Source: Branchiostoma floridae (Eukaryota; Chordata; Leptocardii; Amphioxiformes; Branchiostomatidae). Taken from it: a stretch of 40,776 bases of DNA. Of this stretch, positions 30,683-40,776 are shown one piece after another. The position numbers were made by a program, and so were the translations under genes. How positions within the stretch are numbered: position 1 is the first letter of the stretch; each line of letters begins with the position of its first letter. The notes under the pieces are model-generated. The model worked only from the letters and a program-made list of their open reading frames with translations, was not told where the DNA came from and did not search any database. The stretch lies in contig NC_049988.1 in assembly GCF_000003815.2 (NCBI RefSeq), positions 19,570,094 to 19,610,869 of the forward strand, written 5' to 3'.

Positions 30683-31003
30683 CATGTCACCCAATAGGAT
30701 CCCTTGTCAATCAGAATTTTATGCTTGCCAGAGGATCCTCTCTCCAGCGTAAGGGGGGACATGATTAGGGCATGGGGCCACTGCGCCCTTTCCCCCCACT
30801 TCAAACAAGAATGGCGATCGATGATCGTCTAACTAGAGGCGAACATAACACAAACCAAGCATGTGAAATAATAGACTGGGTGCTTAGTACTTGCTGGATT
30901 TGTTTCTCACCCTCGCTCATTAGGTCTGGGGTACCGGTCTCCAGGGGATACCATTCATTGCCTAGTGAATAGCAGGACTCGGAGACAGTGGTCACAGCCT
31001 AAG

Positions 31004-31560
31004 TCAGGCTATAGTATGCACATTCACGGCACGTGGGACCGCGTAGCGCAGCGGCAGTGTGTTCGGCCCGTGACCTAGAGGTCGCGGGTTCGAATCCGGC
31101 TGCCGTGTTACCGATCTTGTGCCCTTCGGAAAGGCACTTGACACGACTTTATTCACTTAACACTCAGTTGAAATTGAGTACTTAGCTTCGACTAGGGGCC
31201 GTCCCTTGGATAGGACGTGCCGTGTCTGGGGAGAGCCATACCCCAGGCACGGTAAAGATCCCGCCACACGTGCGATGGTACGGTTTGAGTGGTTCAAAAC
31301 CTACAGTACCCTGGCCGCATCTGGGGCAATTACTGTCATATTGAGGTCACCTGAGTGGCGCCGAATGGCAGCTCGCTCCAGACCTTTGCGATTTAGCACC
31401 ACCTATTGCGTGTAAGCTCCTCCCAATCCGACTCCAAGGAGTAGTCGGCCCACCCAATAACAATAACAATGCCATGTGTATATTTCGCTCTTTTGCACAG
31501 ATGTGTACATTGCCAAGACATTATTAAATATAAAAATGAGCTATATGTGGCTTTATGTGT
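31004..31560 (+). other. Former 3' UTR of copy D, split by a SINE
   Basis: AGTCAGGCTATAGTATGCAC at 31004 and the stretch with ATTAAA at 31523-31528 and TATGTGGCTTTATGTGTTCA match the 3' UTR of copy B (7675-7800). They lie 1.8 kb behind the stop of copy D, so the ancestral last exon has been separated or lost. No DVITG-coding exon was found before it. Confidence 0.5.
31033..31470 (+). mobile_element. tRNA-derived SINE, copy 2
   Basis: GTGGGACCGCGTAGCGCAGC (A box) and GGTCGCGGGTTCGAATCC (B box) head a tRNA-like 5' part. It ends in CAATAACAATAACAAT. Imperfect flanks GGCACGTG and GCCATGTG may be the target duplication. It interrupts the old 3' UTR of copy D. Confidence 0.85.
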
Positions 31561-32730
31561 TCAATGGGTGACATGTGTGATTTACGTACTAGTAAAGTGG
31601 CGCCTCCTATCATGATATATTTTGTGTTCGTACAAGTCTGTATAACCACATTATGATGTATAAAAACAGTGCCGGCTGCATTTCAGTTATGCATGTCTAA
31701 ACTTGTTGGAGCACTTCGATCCAGATGTAAATAAAAAACACAAAAAAGCAACACACCAAAAATTATGACTGCCCGTGAACCTCTTCATTAATTATTCTCC
31801 TTCGAAGCATGAAATAGAAATGGCCTACACAGTTCCCAGAAAAATCGCTAGGGGGGCTAAGCCAGTACCACTTAAGGTGAACTCTCAATGCATTTGGGGT
31901 ACTGGTGCGGCACTGCGGGGTTCGTTCACTGCGGCACAGTTTAGTTATTTTCGCTATTTTTGATAAATATAGATATTGTGTAATACGTAGAGCATGACTT
32001 AGAAGACGACAAAATACACAAAACGGAAGAAAATTCGTTCTCTATCTCTGAAATTCGTTGAGTCATCTACGAACCCAACATGTCTCCACCGGTGCCACAA
32101 GTGCAGTGAAAGTCCACTTTTATTCTCTGTCCCCAGAAGCTATGTACAACTATAAAATCAACGTCCATAGCATGTTTAGAACACGAGATATAAAAACAAA
32201 ACCTAGATCTAGAGTTCCACCGTTACGGTATAGTGCTTTAAAAAGTCGCTAGGGATCGCTTATCGAACTAGACCTTCGTTTTCTCAACCCCCGTCGACCT
32301 ACCAAATATCATAAGGATCCATCCAGAGATTCTCGAGTTATGTATTTGTGTACAGACATAATTTGACAGACACACAGAAAATGACACCGAAAATAACACC
32401 TTTGGGAAAGCTTAGAAAGATACAAACCTACTTTTTCATTACCGTAGAAACACAGCATTTTTAAAATTATACCTTGTAAAATACAGTAATTGCATCCGTG
32501 AATAGTTTCATCAGGTTGGTACGTCACTGAATAACGAGAGTCTTTTTACACAATCATTGCTTTGTGACCGCATCTGAACTGTGAGCAGCGACACCTGTCC
32601 TGCAGTACAATGTGAACCAGTCAGAATTGCCCTGAACAAGGTGAAAGACGGTCACCGAAAGGTCGGTGTGAATAAAGCAATGACTGTGTAAAAAGAGTTT
32701 CTTTATACTGTAACTGAATTTATGTTATTC
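31560..32730. other. Gene-free stretch, nothing recognised
   Basis: Short open frames only; no conserved protein motif, RNA gene or clear repeat family. Confidence 0.4.
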
Positions 32731-32736
32731 CTATGC

Positions 32737-33355
32737 TACATTCGATACGGGTGTTCCGGACAGGTTGACCACTTGTTTTATCACATTGGGTGCTACTGTT
32801 ATCAATAATTCAAACGCACTTTGGGCGCCGGGTGCGCCGCTGCCGACAATTTGAATACAGAATTTGAGCGTTGAAATCACTGTTTTTTTTTGTTCGATGA
32901 CATTGACCCTCTGCCCTCCTGGCACATTTCGTATTGAAAACGTGAGTTTTGTCAGGTGGGTATGACAAAGGGGGTCACTGTTAATACCTTTATCAACAGG
33001 CTATATAACACCACGAATAGTACGTATATACAGGGTCTTCTGAGGTCTGATTGTCAGTTTAGAAATTCTTTTTCTATAGATGTGTATAAATTGTTGTGTG
33101 TATAGTTTGTTTTCTTATGTTTGTATGACTATTCTCTATGGGTTTCATACCTGAAATAAAGAAATTCAAAATTTAAATTAAGAGTAAAGCATCCTTGTAA
33201 AATAGACTTTTTTTACCTCCTTGGTATGACATAAATTTTAGACAAATACATCACCCTCGGTCTCAGCCCTCCCCCGGATCGGATCACCCACCGGCAAACG
33301 GGCGATCCTACCCGCGGTCGGGTTGATATCTCCTGTGATACGGAATACTCAGTGG
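32737..33355. mobile_element. TGTCATACC-type repeat and hairpin MITE, copy 3
   Basis: TTCGATACGGGTGTTCCGGA at 32742 and CAGGTGGGTATGACA at 32953 match copy 1 at 13400-13616. The hairpin MITE relative is at 33241-33355. Between them (about 33000-33180) is unrelated sequence ending ACCTGAAATAAAGAAATTC, possibly a retrotransposon tail. Confidence 0.5.
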
Positions 33356-33360
33356 TTTAT

Positions 33361-33780
33361 ATTATTGGGTTATTGGGTTAAATTGCGAGGAGTTTACAAT
33401 GGGTGGGGCTAAATCGCAAGGGTCTGGAGCGAGCTGCCATTCGGCGCCACTCATGTGACCTCAATACGACTGTAATTGCCCCAGGTGCGGCCAAGGTACT
33501 GTAGATTTTGGACCACTCACACCGCACCATCGCACGTGTGGCGGGTTCTTTAACGTGCCTGGGTTATGGCTCTCATCAGACACGGGACCTCCATTTAACG
33601 TCCTATCCGAGGGACGGCTCCTAGCCGAAGCTAGGTACTCATTTTAACCTGAGTAAAGTGAGGAAATTCGTGTAAAGTGCCTTTCCCAAGGACACAAGAT
33701 CGGTGACACGCAGCTGGATTCGAACCCGCAACCTCCTGGTCACGGGCCAAACACAATACCACTGTGTTACGCGGTCCCAC
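33361..33780 (-). mobile_element. tRNA-derived SINE, copy 3
   Basis: Minus-strand start GTGGGACCGCGTAACACAGT, B box GGTTCGAATCC, and the GGGACCTCCATTTAACG-type body shared with the other copies. The tail is TTATTGGG-type repeats at 33361-33379. Confidence 0.82.
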
Positions 33781-33792
33781 AAAGCAGTGGTG

Positions 33793-33960
33793 TGCCAAAA
33801 AGCAGTTACTCAAGCAACTGGATATGATTTTTGAAACGGTCAGACTTTTAAACTAGCATCTGTGTCACTGAAGGGAACTAGTGGATGCTAGTTGAAACGT
33901 CTAACCGTTTCCAAAATCATATCTAGTTGCTTGAGTAACTGCTTTTTGGCATATCAGGTT
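33793..33960. mobile_element. Inverted Penelope-type end repeats
   Basis: GCCAAAAAGCAGTTACTCAA and its reverse complement TTGAGTAACTGCTTTTTGGC bound a palindrome with AACTGGATATGATTTTTGAA. The same string forms the ends of the Penelope-like fragment at 18640-19205, so this is probably a solo inverted terminal structure. Confidence 0.5.
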
Positions 33961-34563
33961 ACCTGGATGTCTAACCTTCATCGACGTAAAAACTCTGTGT
34001 TGTATGCTTATACGTATATCGTCAAGGACGTACGCTTCCCCATATTTGCCAGCGTATTTTTAGAAATAAATATTAACACACGTAAGCCAATTTCTTTCCG
34101 ATTCAGCTGTACGGAACTAACATAACAAGGCAAAGAAAAAGTGGTCAGCGACCCTGAGGAAACTGATACACAGTAATGGCCGACATCCTTTGACGGTTTT
34201 ACCGCAGGTTTCAGTCACTCTTTATTATTGTTACTGTTAGAACAATTCAATCTCTACAACTCGATAAAACGGAGATTTACTCCTGGACGTTTTAAGTGAC
34301 CCCCAGCACTCAGTTCAGTTCAAGTACATAAAACTGAGAAGAAAAAAACGACCGTGTCAGAGTCTCTAATTCATACGGATGGTTGGCAAATGTCACTCAC
34401 CAGTTTTACATATTAGATTAACTTGTAACTTTTAAATTTTAACTTATAGTAGCAGCAAAGGAAGAGTGATGGATGTCACCTGAAGTGTCTGGAAGTAAAT
34501 CTCCTATTTGTATCTTGTAGTAGAAATTTAACCGCCTTAGAATATCGTTCACCTAGATGTCTT

Positions 34564-34758
34564 ACTCTCCAAGCAGAGGTTAGGCTCCGGCTTTTGTTCC
34601 GTTTTCTTAGAAATGTCTTTTTTACCGAGCTAAATAGCTTCTATTTTGTACTCTTGCGACCGCGAGACGTCGAGAGATAGTGCAAAAATAGAAAGCCAGA
34701 TAATAACGACTAAAAAAACGCAGAAAAATAGCCCGAGTCTAACCTCTGCTTGGAGAGT
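34564..34758. mobile_element. MITE with ends ACTCTCCAAGCAGAGG
   Basis: ACTCTCCAAGCAGAGGTTAG at the left and CTAACCTCTGCTTGGAGAGT at the right make a 195-bp element. Fragments of it lie at 3618 and 8655. Confidence 0.75.
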
Positions 34759-34976
34759 TGATGTCCTATGATAACCTTCATAAACGTTTCAATCCATGGA
34801 CGTATTTACAGCCCCCCCCCCCTCCAAGGGTGCAATCGGCCCACTTTAATTCCGTAACGGTTCCGCTCAAGGTCACACTCTGTGTCAAGGTCACAGTCAC
34901 CCCACTCTCTGTCGGCCTTCAAAGTTTTTATTCTGACAAAGTCATGGCCATGTAATTTCAGTGCACTCAAACTTAA

Positions 34977-35668
34977 AGGCATACTACGGGATTTTTGAAC
35001 AAAACAAAAAGTAGCTTTTCCTACTTTTTCTTTACATTGTTAGCTCAATCAACCCTATAGCATTGCATACCAATATTCATGGAGAGATGCTGCGACATCA
35101 ATGCACCACATTATGATGTATAAAAATTGTGATCTTCCAAGAAACAGATGGGCACAGGCTGGTTACTGCCTCTGTGTGTTGTTGTTTCTTGCTTATCAGC
35201 CTGGCTTCCCAGTGGGGGGCCAGTTGACAGTTCCTCTGAGTACAGTAGACTAGCTTTCTGTACAAGGTTTCTTGCAGTTTTGAAGGGAATATGACCTCAG
35301 CTTGTTGATATCCTACAAAATAGACTAATAAGTTCATGATTATATGCTATTTTAGAATGATTAGATATAGGTGTTTCCAAAGAAGATCTCCATTGTGTTC
35401 TTTATCTGCAGTCTGCCATGCATGTGCTAACTGATTACCCCACCCCGGGGGACCTACCGGTGGCAAGCAAGACCTGGAGGGTCTAACTTGGGGGGACACA
35501 AGGTTACAGGGTGCCTAGAGCGGAATGTTTGTAGGCTAATCCTTTACGTTGCAAACGTGAAATAATGACACAAAAGTGTCAAAAAGTGACAAAAAGTAGT
35601 AGTAAATCTGATATTTCTTAATTCTAGAATATTTCAAATTTGAGCGCAAAAAACTGCGTAGTATGCCT
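34977..35668. mobile_element. TTAA-flanked element with AGGCATACTACG ends
   Basis: AGGCATACTACGGGATTTTT at the left and CTGCGTAGTATGCCT at the right are inverted repeats. TTAA stands at 34973-34976 and 35669-35672. A related right end, GCAAAAAACTGTGTAGCAGA, lies near 38794. No transposase frame is seen in the 692 bp. Confidence 0.75.
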
Positions 35669-35822
35669 TTAAACAAAAATTACAGTTATTTTCCATCACG
35701 ATCAATTGAGACTTGCTTGATAAGTATTTTTTTCTCGTTTCCAGAGAGATGTGACATGAGGGAGATAGAGAGACAATGATAGCGGAGAGAGATAAAGAGA
35801 AATAATACATACTATTTTTAAA

Positions 35823-35896
35823 NGTGCCTGTGCCTATGTATGACTGTTTATGAGTGAGTGTGTTTGCTTGTGTGTGTGTTTGTGTGTGTGTGTTTA

Positions 35897-35930
<34 letters not shown>

Positions 35931-36002
35931 TGCCTGTGCCTATGTATGACTGTTTATGAGTGAGTGTGTTTGCTTGTGTGTGTTTGTGTGTGTGTGTGTT
36001 TA

Positions 36003-36036
<34 letters not shown>

Positions 36037-36080
36037 TGCCTGTGCCTATGTATGACTGTTTATGAGTGAGTGTGTTTGCT

Positions 36081-36119
<39 letters not shown>

Positions 36120-36150
36120 TTATGTGTGTGTGTGTGTGTGTGTGTGTGTT

Positions 36151-36197
<47 letters not shown>

Positions 36198-36290
36198 GTT
36201 TATGTGTGTGTGTGTGTGTATGTTCGTGTGTGTGTGTGCCTGTGCCTATGTATGACTGTTTATGAGTGAGTGTGTTTGCTTGTGTGTATT
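35823..36290. repeat. Higher-order TG satellite with assembly join
   Basis: A TG tract in which a non-TG module (GCCTGTGCCTATGTATGACT then GTTTATGAGTGAGTG) recurs at about 35826, 35932, 36038 and 36238, i.e. about every 106 bp. A single N at 35823 marks an assembly join, so the length is uncertain. Confidence 0.9.
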
Positions 36291-36653
36291 GTTTCATGTG
36301 GGTGTTTTTGTCTGCCTTTAATTTAAATGTATGATTGTGCAGCTCAGTAGTAAGTGGAGCTGTGCATTTATTTGCCCAAATTTTCACTTCACCAAATTGA
36401 AGAAGTGAGGGGAAAACAGATGATTATACACTACTAGGCTTTCATTTGACGTCATCTGCGCCACCTTGGATAACAGCGTACGCCTGTAAACCACATGAAG
36501 GTGCCACTGTTTGATCCAATTACCCGCCAGTACGGTGGTCGGGGGATTCAAATTATACGTTATGATTATAACATCAATGAAAAACCTGCAGGTATACCAG
36601 GTGCCATCAGTGTGCATCTTTATGCTAGTTTGTGTGTTCCATAATGTAATTAC

Positions 36654-39600
36654 CTCTGTCTATGGCCGCTAGTGCTCCTCAGATGGGCACGCAGGAAGGT
36701 TTGGGTTGCTTCGTCCTTAATCATGGCCAGAGTGCCGCCCTCATCCTGTATTGTGTGCGTACAGTGGTATTCTTATTTTGTACTGGATGAAATCGCGAAG
36801 TATAAGAAGATGGAAACTACTGGGGTTTAATAACACATTAGCTATCTGATCTATATGTCGTCCCCTGGCTGATTTTGGTCTTATCAAAATATCAAAGTAC
36901 TCATGATAGTATTATACAGTAGCTGCATGATATAAGAAATAAATAACATTTAAGGAACAGCTAATAGCTGAATCAACTGGAATAGAACAAAAATGATAAT
37001 GAAAACTGATAAATGAGGTAACAATTTATTGAAAAAACAAAAGAAATAACTAAGTTATCAAATATACAGATTAGATAACAACTGAATAAATGCAGTAGCT
37101 TGCCTGGCAGGCTTGTTTGGCCGCCATGTAGTTCAGCCGAGGAGTGCGGAAGGACCCGGACCAGAAGCACTGGTTCTGATACACGCCGAAGTTGTGGGAA
37201 GGGTTGAGTCCAGGGTAGAGAGCGGAGCAAGCTGTGAAAGATTCAAACAACCCAAATTCAGTCTGACGTAATCCCACCACAAGCAGCTCGTTCGCTAGTC
37301 AGGGGCCTGGATAGCCTGGGTACCATAGTCGGCTTTGGGGTGACTTACCCGGCCCAGTGTGCTAAGGCACCGACCTGCTTCTGTCAGCCTGTCTGATTAG
37401 CTGCCCTTTGAGATTTCGCCGATAGAGCTTGTAGCCGGCCTTTTGAGTTTACGCCGCCAGCGGGGCGCGACTAAATTAATCTAACCCCGTAAGAACTCCC
37501 CGGGCCTGTACCAATTAACTGCACGGGCGGCCACCCCTACACCGCCGAGTGCCTCGATGGTAAGTGCTACCCAGGCTAGGGCCTGGATCTCTTATTTGGA
37601 GACGTTTTAAGGGTACGACATGTGGTCGGGAAGGGGCCCCTTCATTACGAGTCCAAGAGAAAAGTTATGACCATTGAATGTCCAGAACACGATAATTGTA
37701 ATATGAAGACAAGAGGTACTGTTGCAGTACTTTGGATAGTTGCTAGGGGACCATAACTTATCTTCTCTAACTTGTTTATAGCACCCACTAATGCATATAT
37801 CATGAAGCTCCACCCAAAATATTCCATGCTACACTGTTCACAGACAAGGCAACAATTAGTCAGGTGCAGTTTGAACTTTGGTAGTGTTCGCCCTTTGGAA
37901 AGGCACAAGTTTCCTCACATTAGTACCTAGCTTTGATAAGGGACGTCTCTCGGATAGGACGTTAAATGGAGGTCCATGCCTGTTGAGAAGAGCATGGACG
38001 TTAAAGAACCCACCACACCTTTTGAAAAGAGTACTGGGGCATGCCCGGTGTGCAATGGCCCAAATCTTTTTGTCTGGAGTTGATGATTCACAAATCACCC
38101 CGATGGATGCCTAGCAAACCGCCATCTCGTATCAATCATACAATATGTTGATTTTAATCATTCACCCTGAAGGGAGACCTGACACACTCCCAGCCAAAGA
38201 AAGAGTATGTCACCTCATAAGGGGCGGTATAACCCTGACTGTGCGTAAGCACGTTGATTACCTACTACATAGCTTTTAGAAGCAGATACAAGAATGTAAT
38301 CATAATGACTCCTTTGATTAAGATGCGTTATATAACAAAGAACAGGTTTTAGTTATCTTTAGCACAGAAGGTCATAAGATTAGAACATGTTTTTTGCTCA
38401 GTTTATATCTAAAGGTTAAGAATTAATAGATGTAACTGACCATCACAACTCACGCTGTTACTACTCAAGTATTCAGCACATATATATAGCGCCAACCCTT
38501 CCCAAAACAACAATACTCGGTCAGTATAGTCTTCAACAAAAAAGGCATAGCATTTTTCTTTGCCCATTCCTGTCCCACTAGGGCTGTTTTTGACCGAGTA
38601 TTCGAAATAGAGCTAGGGTTCTATTTGTTCGAAATCACAGCGCGGGCGTGCAGATTCACAGGTTTTCAAACGCGCTGCGAAAATATCGACTCCCGACATG
38701 CCTTGAATAGTGTTCCGTAACGTGGTAGGCTTGATTCAACTAACTATACAAAGAAATGGCCGGAAAATGGATTTTTTGTTTTCAGTTTGAAGTGCAAAAA
38801 ACTGTGTAGCAGACCTTTAAGCAAAATCTTCTTATTTTTCTTACAAGGCAAGAAAAAAATTCTAGAAATTCTTGTTTTTTTTCTTACCAGATTCAACTCT
38901 TAAGAAATACAAGATTTTTTTTTTCTTTCAGGAAAATAAATTTTCTGTGAGGAAGCAAAGAAGATAAACAAGGAAAGGCATTTTGAGAAATACAAGAAAA
39001 CTAATCTCAAATTTTCTCAAAAACTTAACAAGAAAAAATTTGCTGGCNNNNNNNNNNNNNNNNNNNNNNNNNNNNNNNNNNNNNNNNNNNNNNNNNNNNN
39101 NNNNNNNNNNNNNNNNNNNNNNNNNNNNNNNNNNNNNNNNNNNNNNNTAATTTTCTTCCTTGGAAGACAAATTTTTCTGTAAGGAAGCCAAACAAGATAA
39201 ACAAGAAAAAGCATTTTTGGTAGTGTAGCTGATCATAGCTGCGGCACTACAGATGAACCTAATTCCTGGTGGTTCGTGCAAGTTCCACCACACCCCAAGT
39301 CTGTTGTTGTCATGATCACAATTAAATATTTTATTTCTTATGTTTTATTGATGTCACATTGTTGTCCCCTGTACTGTGTACAGGTGTGGTCTAACCACAG
39401 GTGTGGTCTAACCACAGCGCTGCCACGCTGCAGAGAGTCAGAGTTGCTTTCCATGACGCCCTTAAATCATTACGTCACAGCCAAGATCCAGTAGCAACAG
39501 CTGGCTCTTTGCACTGATGCGCGTGGACACGTTTGACGCCAGGAGGCGCAAGCTGACGCATTCGTTTGCGACTCCCCTCCTGGCGTCTGAGAACGATATT

Positions 39601-40477
39601 GTTAGAGTGCTATAAATTATACTCTGATGTTGCCTCCACAAGCATGTTCTGGAATAACTACGTATACTGTCACGTCGTACACAGACCACGTACACGAGAC
39701 ACAGTGTGAACCCTGTATTTTGATTTTTTTTTTTTACTCAATGGTCACCACGTAACAAGGCCTGAAGGCCACTCAAGGTTACGGGTTATATGATTAATTA
39801 ATATTGGAACTGTAACAGCAACTCTTCGCCCTAGGTCAGAAACATCATGATTGAGACCAGCCCAATTGCTCACTATGAGTGAGGACTAACTGACTTAATA
39901 GGCGAAGCAGGGGTTACGGGGGCTGCTTGGGAGATTCCCTACCCCTATTTTGGCCGGAATGGTTTGATCCGCTCGGGTGGATGTTCGCACATGTGGCGGG
40001 TTCTTTAACGTGCTTGGGGTGTTGCTCTCCTCTAACACAGGACTTCCATTTAATGTCCTATCCGTAGGACGGCCCGAGCCGAAGCTAGGTACTCATTTTA
40101 ACCTGAGTGAAGTGAGGAAATTCGTGTAAAGTGCCTTTCCCAAGGGCACACTGAGATCGGTAACACAGCAGGCGGATTCGAACCCGCAACCTCTGGGTCA
40201 CGGGCCGAAGAAACTGCTACTGCGCTGCACGGTCCCACCATTAAGTGGTAGATTATTGTTGTTTTTTTTTCAATGTACTGTCAATTGTCTGTCCTTATGT
40301 GCCATAGTGCCTGACAACAAACAGACAACAACAAATAGAATATGCCCTTACCCGTACAGGTGACACCGTTGCCAATGTACCCAGGATTACAAGTGCATGT
40401 GAAGCTTTCGGGTGTGTCCGAGCAGGTGGCTTGGGGGCTGCAGTTGTTACTTCCATCTGCACATTCATCTACACGGA
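36654..40477 (-). CDS. EGF and C-type lectin domain protein (lectin 2), partial
   Basis: Three minus-strand exons are certain by motif and phase. Exon 40477-40352 (phases 1-1) is a calcium-binding EGF module: DECADGSNNC, QATC, FTCTCNPGYIGNGVTC, with all six cysteines. Exon 37231-37104 begins ACSALYPG and reads GVYQNQCFW, LNYMAAKQACQ, the start of a C-type lectin domain. It ends in a GC donor (CAG|GCAAGC). Exon 36745-36654 continues DEGGTLAMIKDEATQTFLRA and ends in AG|GTAATT, phase 2. The 5' part lies right of the window. The later lectin-domain exons (WxDG, EPN/QPD-type loop, WND, final cysteines) were not found downstream to 29.2 kb. Secreted or membrane recognition protein by family; may be a pseudogene, or its end may be missing at the N of 35823. 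Confidence 0.75.
37313..37576. mobile_element. MITE with AGCCTGGGTA ends and 10-bp target duplication
   Basis: AGCCTGGGTACC at the left and GCTACCCAGGCT at the right. GGGCCTGGAT flanks at 37303-37312 and 37578-37587. It lies in the intron between the EGF and lectin exons of lectin 2. Confidence 0.7.
37884..38070 (+). mobile_element. SINE fragment, copy 4
   Basis: GTTCGCCCTTTGGAAAGGCA, TAGGACGTTAAATGGAGGTC and ACGTTAAAGAACCCACCAC are the SINE body in plus orientation. The tRNA-like head is missing. Confidence 0.7.
38080..39723. other. Intron of lectin 2, mostly unannotated
   Basis: No exon with EGF or lectin motifs seen. An A/T-rich block with repeated AAGAAAAAA/TTTTCTTAC runs from 38820 to 39220, around a 100-base N gap (39048-39147). 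A right-end fragment of the AGGCATACTACG element lies near 38794-38822. Confidence 0.4.
39048..39147. other. Assembly gap (100 N)
   Basis: Length of exactly 100 suggests a gap of unknown size. It lies inside an inverted A/T-rich repeat. Confidence 1.
39724..40238 (-). mobile_element. tRNA-derived SINE, copy 5 (full length)
   Basis: Minus-strand start GTGGGACCGTGCAGCGCAGT, B box GGGTTCGAATCC, the family body, and an A-rich tail (T run at 39724-39735). Very similar to 12198-12681, including the ACTCAATGGTCACCACGTAA end. Confidence 0.87.
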
Positions 40478-40548
40478 CTAAATATCAATAATTTAGATTA
40501 GACCATGATAACTTGGAGACGTTTCACATAGCAGCAACACAATCAAGT

Positions 40549-40767
40549 TAACGCTAGTTCACCTTTATCCGCGGTGTAACCTATATTCGTTCTTTACAAG
40601 AACAGGGTATTTATGGCTATCATGCCGACGAAATGTGAGTTTAAACTACTATATTGTGATAATATTACAATTTGAAACCATCGTCCGTCAACTGGATATT
40701 GTTTAATGCGCTGTTTTGAAAAAGAACGGATATAGGTTATCCCACGGATAAAGGTGAACTAGCGTTA
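40549..40767. mobile_element. Palindromic MITE TAACGCTAGTTCACCTTTATCC
   Basis: TAACGCTAGTTCACCTTTAT at the left and ATAAAGGTGAACTAGCGTTA at the right, with inverted similarity continuing to AACCTATATTCGTTCTTT. About 219 bp; it lies upstream of the EGF exon in lectin 2. Confidence 0.75.
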
Positions 40768-40776
40768 TATCAACAC

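Noticed and set aside
31033-31110. tRNA gene
   Set aside because: A and B boxes are tRNA-like, but the sequence continues into the shared SINE body and does not pair well as an acceptor stem; five related copies show it is a SINE head.
36384-36617. Third lectin-domain exon of lectin 2 (open frame with GNWIKQWHLH)
   Set aside because: No WIGL, WxDG, EPN/QPD or WND motif, and no acceptor in the needed phase; similarity to a lectin domain is not convincing.

Overview
The window looks like nuclear DNA of a lancelet (Branchiostoma-type cephalochordate). I infer this from small GT-AG exons with long introns, tandem Reeler-domain and C-type lectin genes, tRNA-derived SINEs, very many short inverted-repeat transposons and long TG/CA microsatellites. 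No database search was possible, so the species is an inference. Nothing bacterial or viral is seen, and no CRISPR array or operon is present.

The plus strand carries a tandem cluster of small secreted Reeler-domain proteins (about 150 aa, one signal peptide plus one Reeler domain). Copy A (105-1517) is only the last two coding exons of a gene that starts left of the window. Copies B (4025-7567), C (16889-21286) and D (23671-29227) can each be joined into a complete reading frame with consistent splice phases. C and D are the two halves of a roughly 7-kb segmental duplication (from about 15160 and 22086 onward). B and A form the other pair and keep an extra last exon ending in DVITG. Each complete gene has an untranslated first exon ending in the shared string AAT|GTGAGTAC.

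The minus strand carries two C-type lectin genes. Lectin 1 (14379-10372) is a four-exon type II membrane receptor: a Pro-rich cytoplasmic tail with a tyrosine motif, a transmembrane helix, a stalk of 17-residue repeats and a C-type lectin domain cut short by an in-frame stop. Lectin 2 (40477-36654) shows one calcium-binding EGF exon and the first two exons of a C-type lectin domain. Its 5' end lies beyond the window and its remaining lectin-domain exons cannot be found.

The rest is largely mobile DNA: at least five SINE copies, a non-LTR retrotransposon tail, a Penelope-like fragment, a 3.5-kb fold-back element with 1.1-kb arms around an 802-base assembly gap, and many MITEs, several with readable target-site duplications (TTAA, TTA/TAA, 8 bp, 10 bp). 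The most unusual structure is a roughly 31-bp minisatellite after the fourth exon of B, C and D. Its unit is the exon-intron junction itself, so each intron carries an array of decoy 5' splice sites and CCAAT boxes.

Functionally, Reeler-domain proteins (insect Noduler / putative defence protein type) and C-type lectins both suggest a secreted and surface immune-recognition neighbourhood, but the window itself gives no direct proof that they work together.
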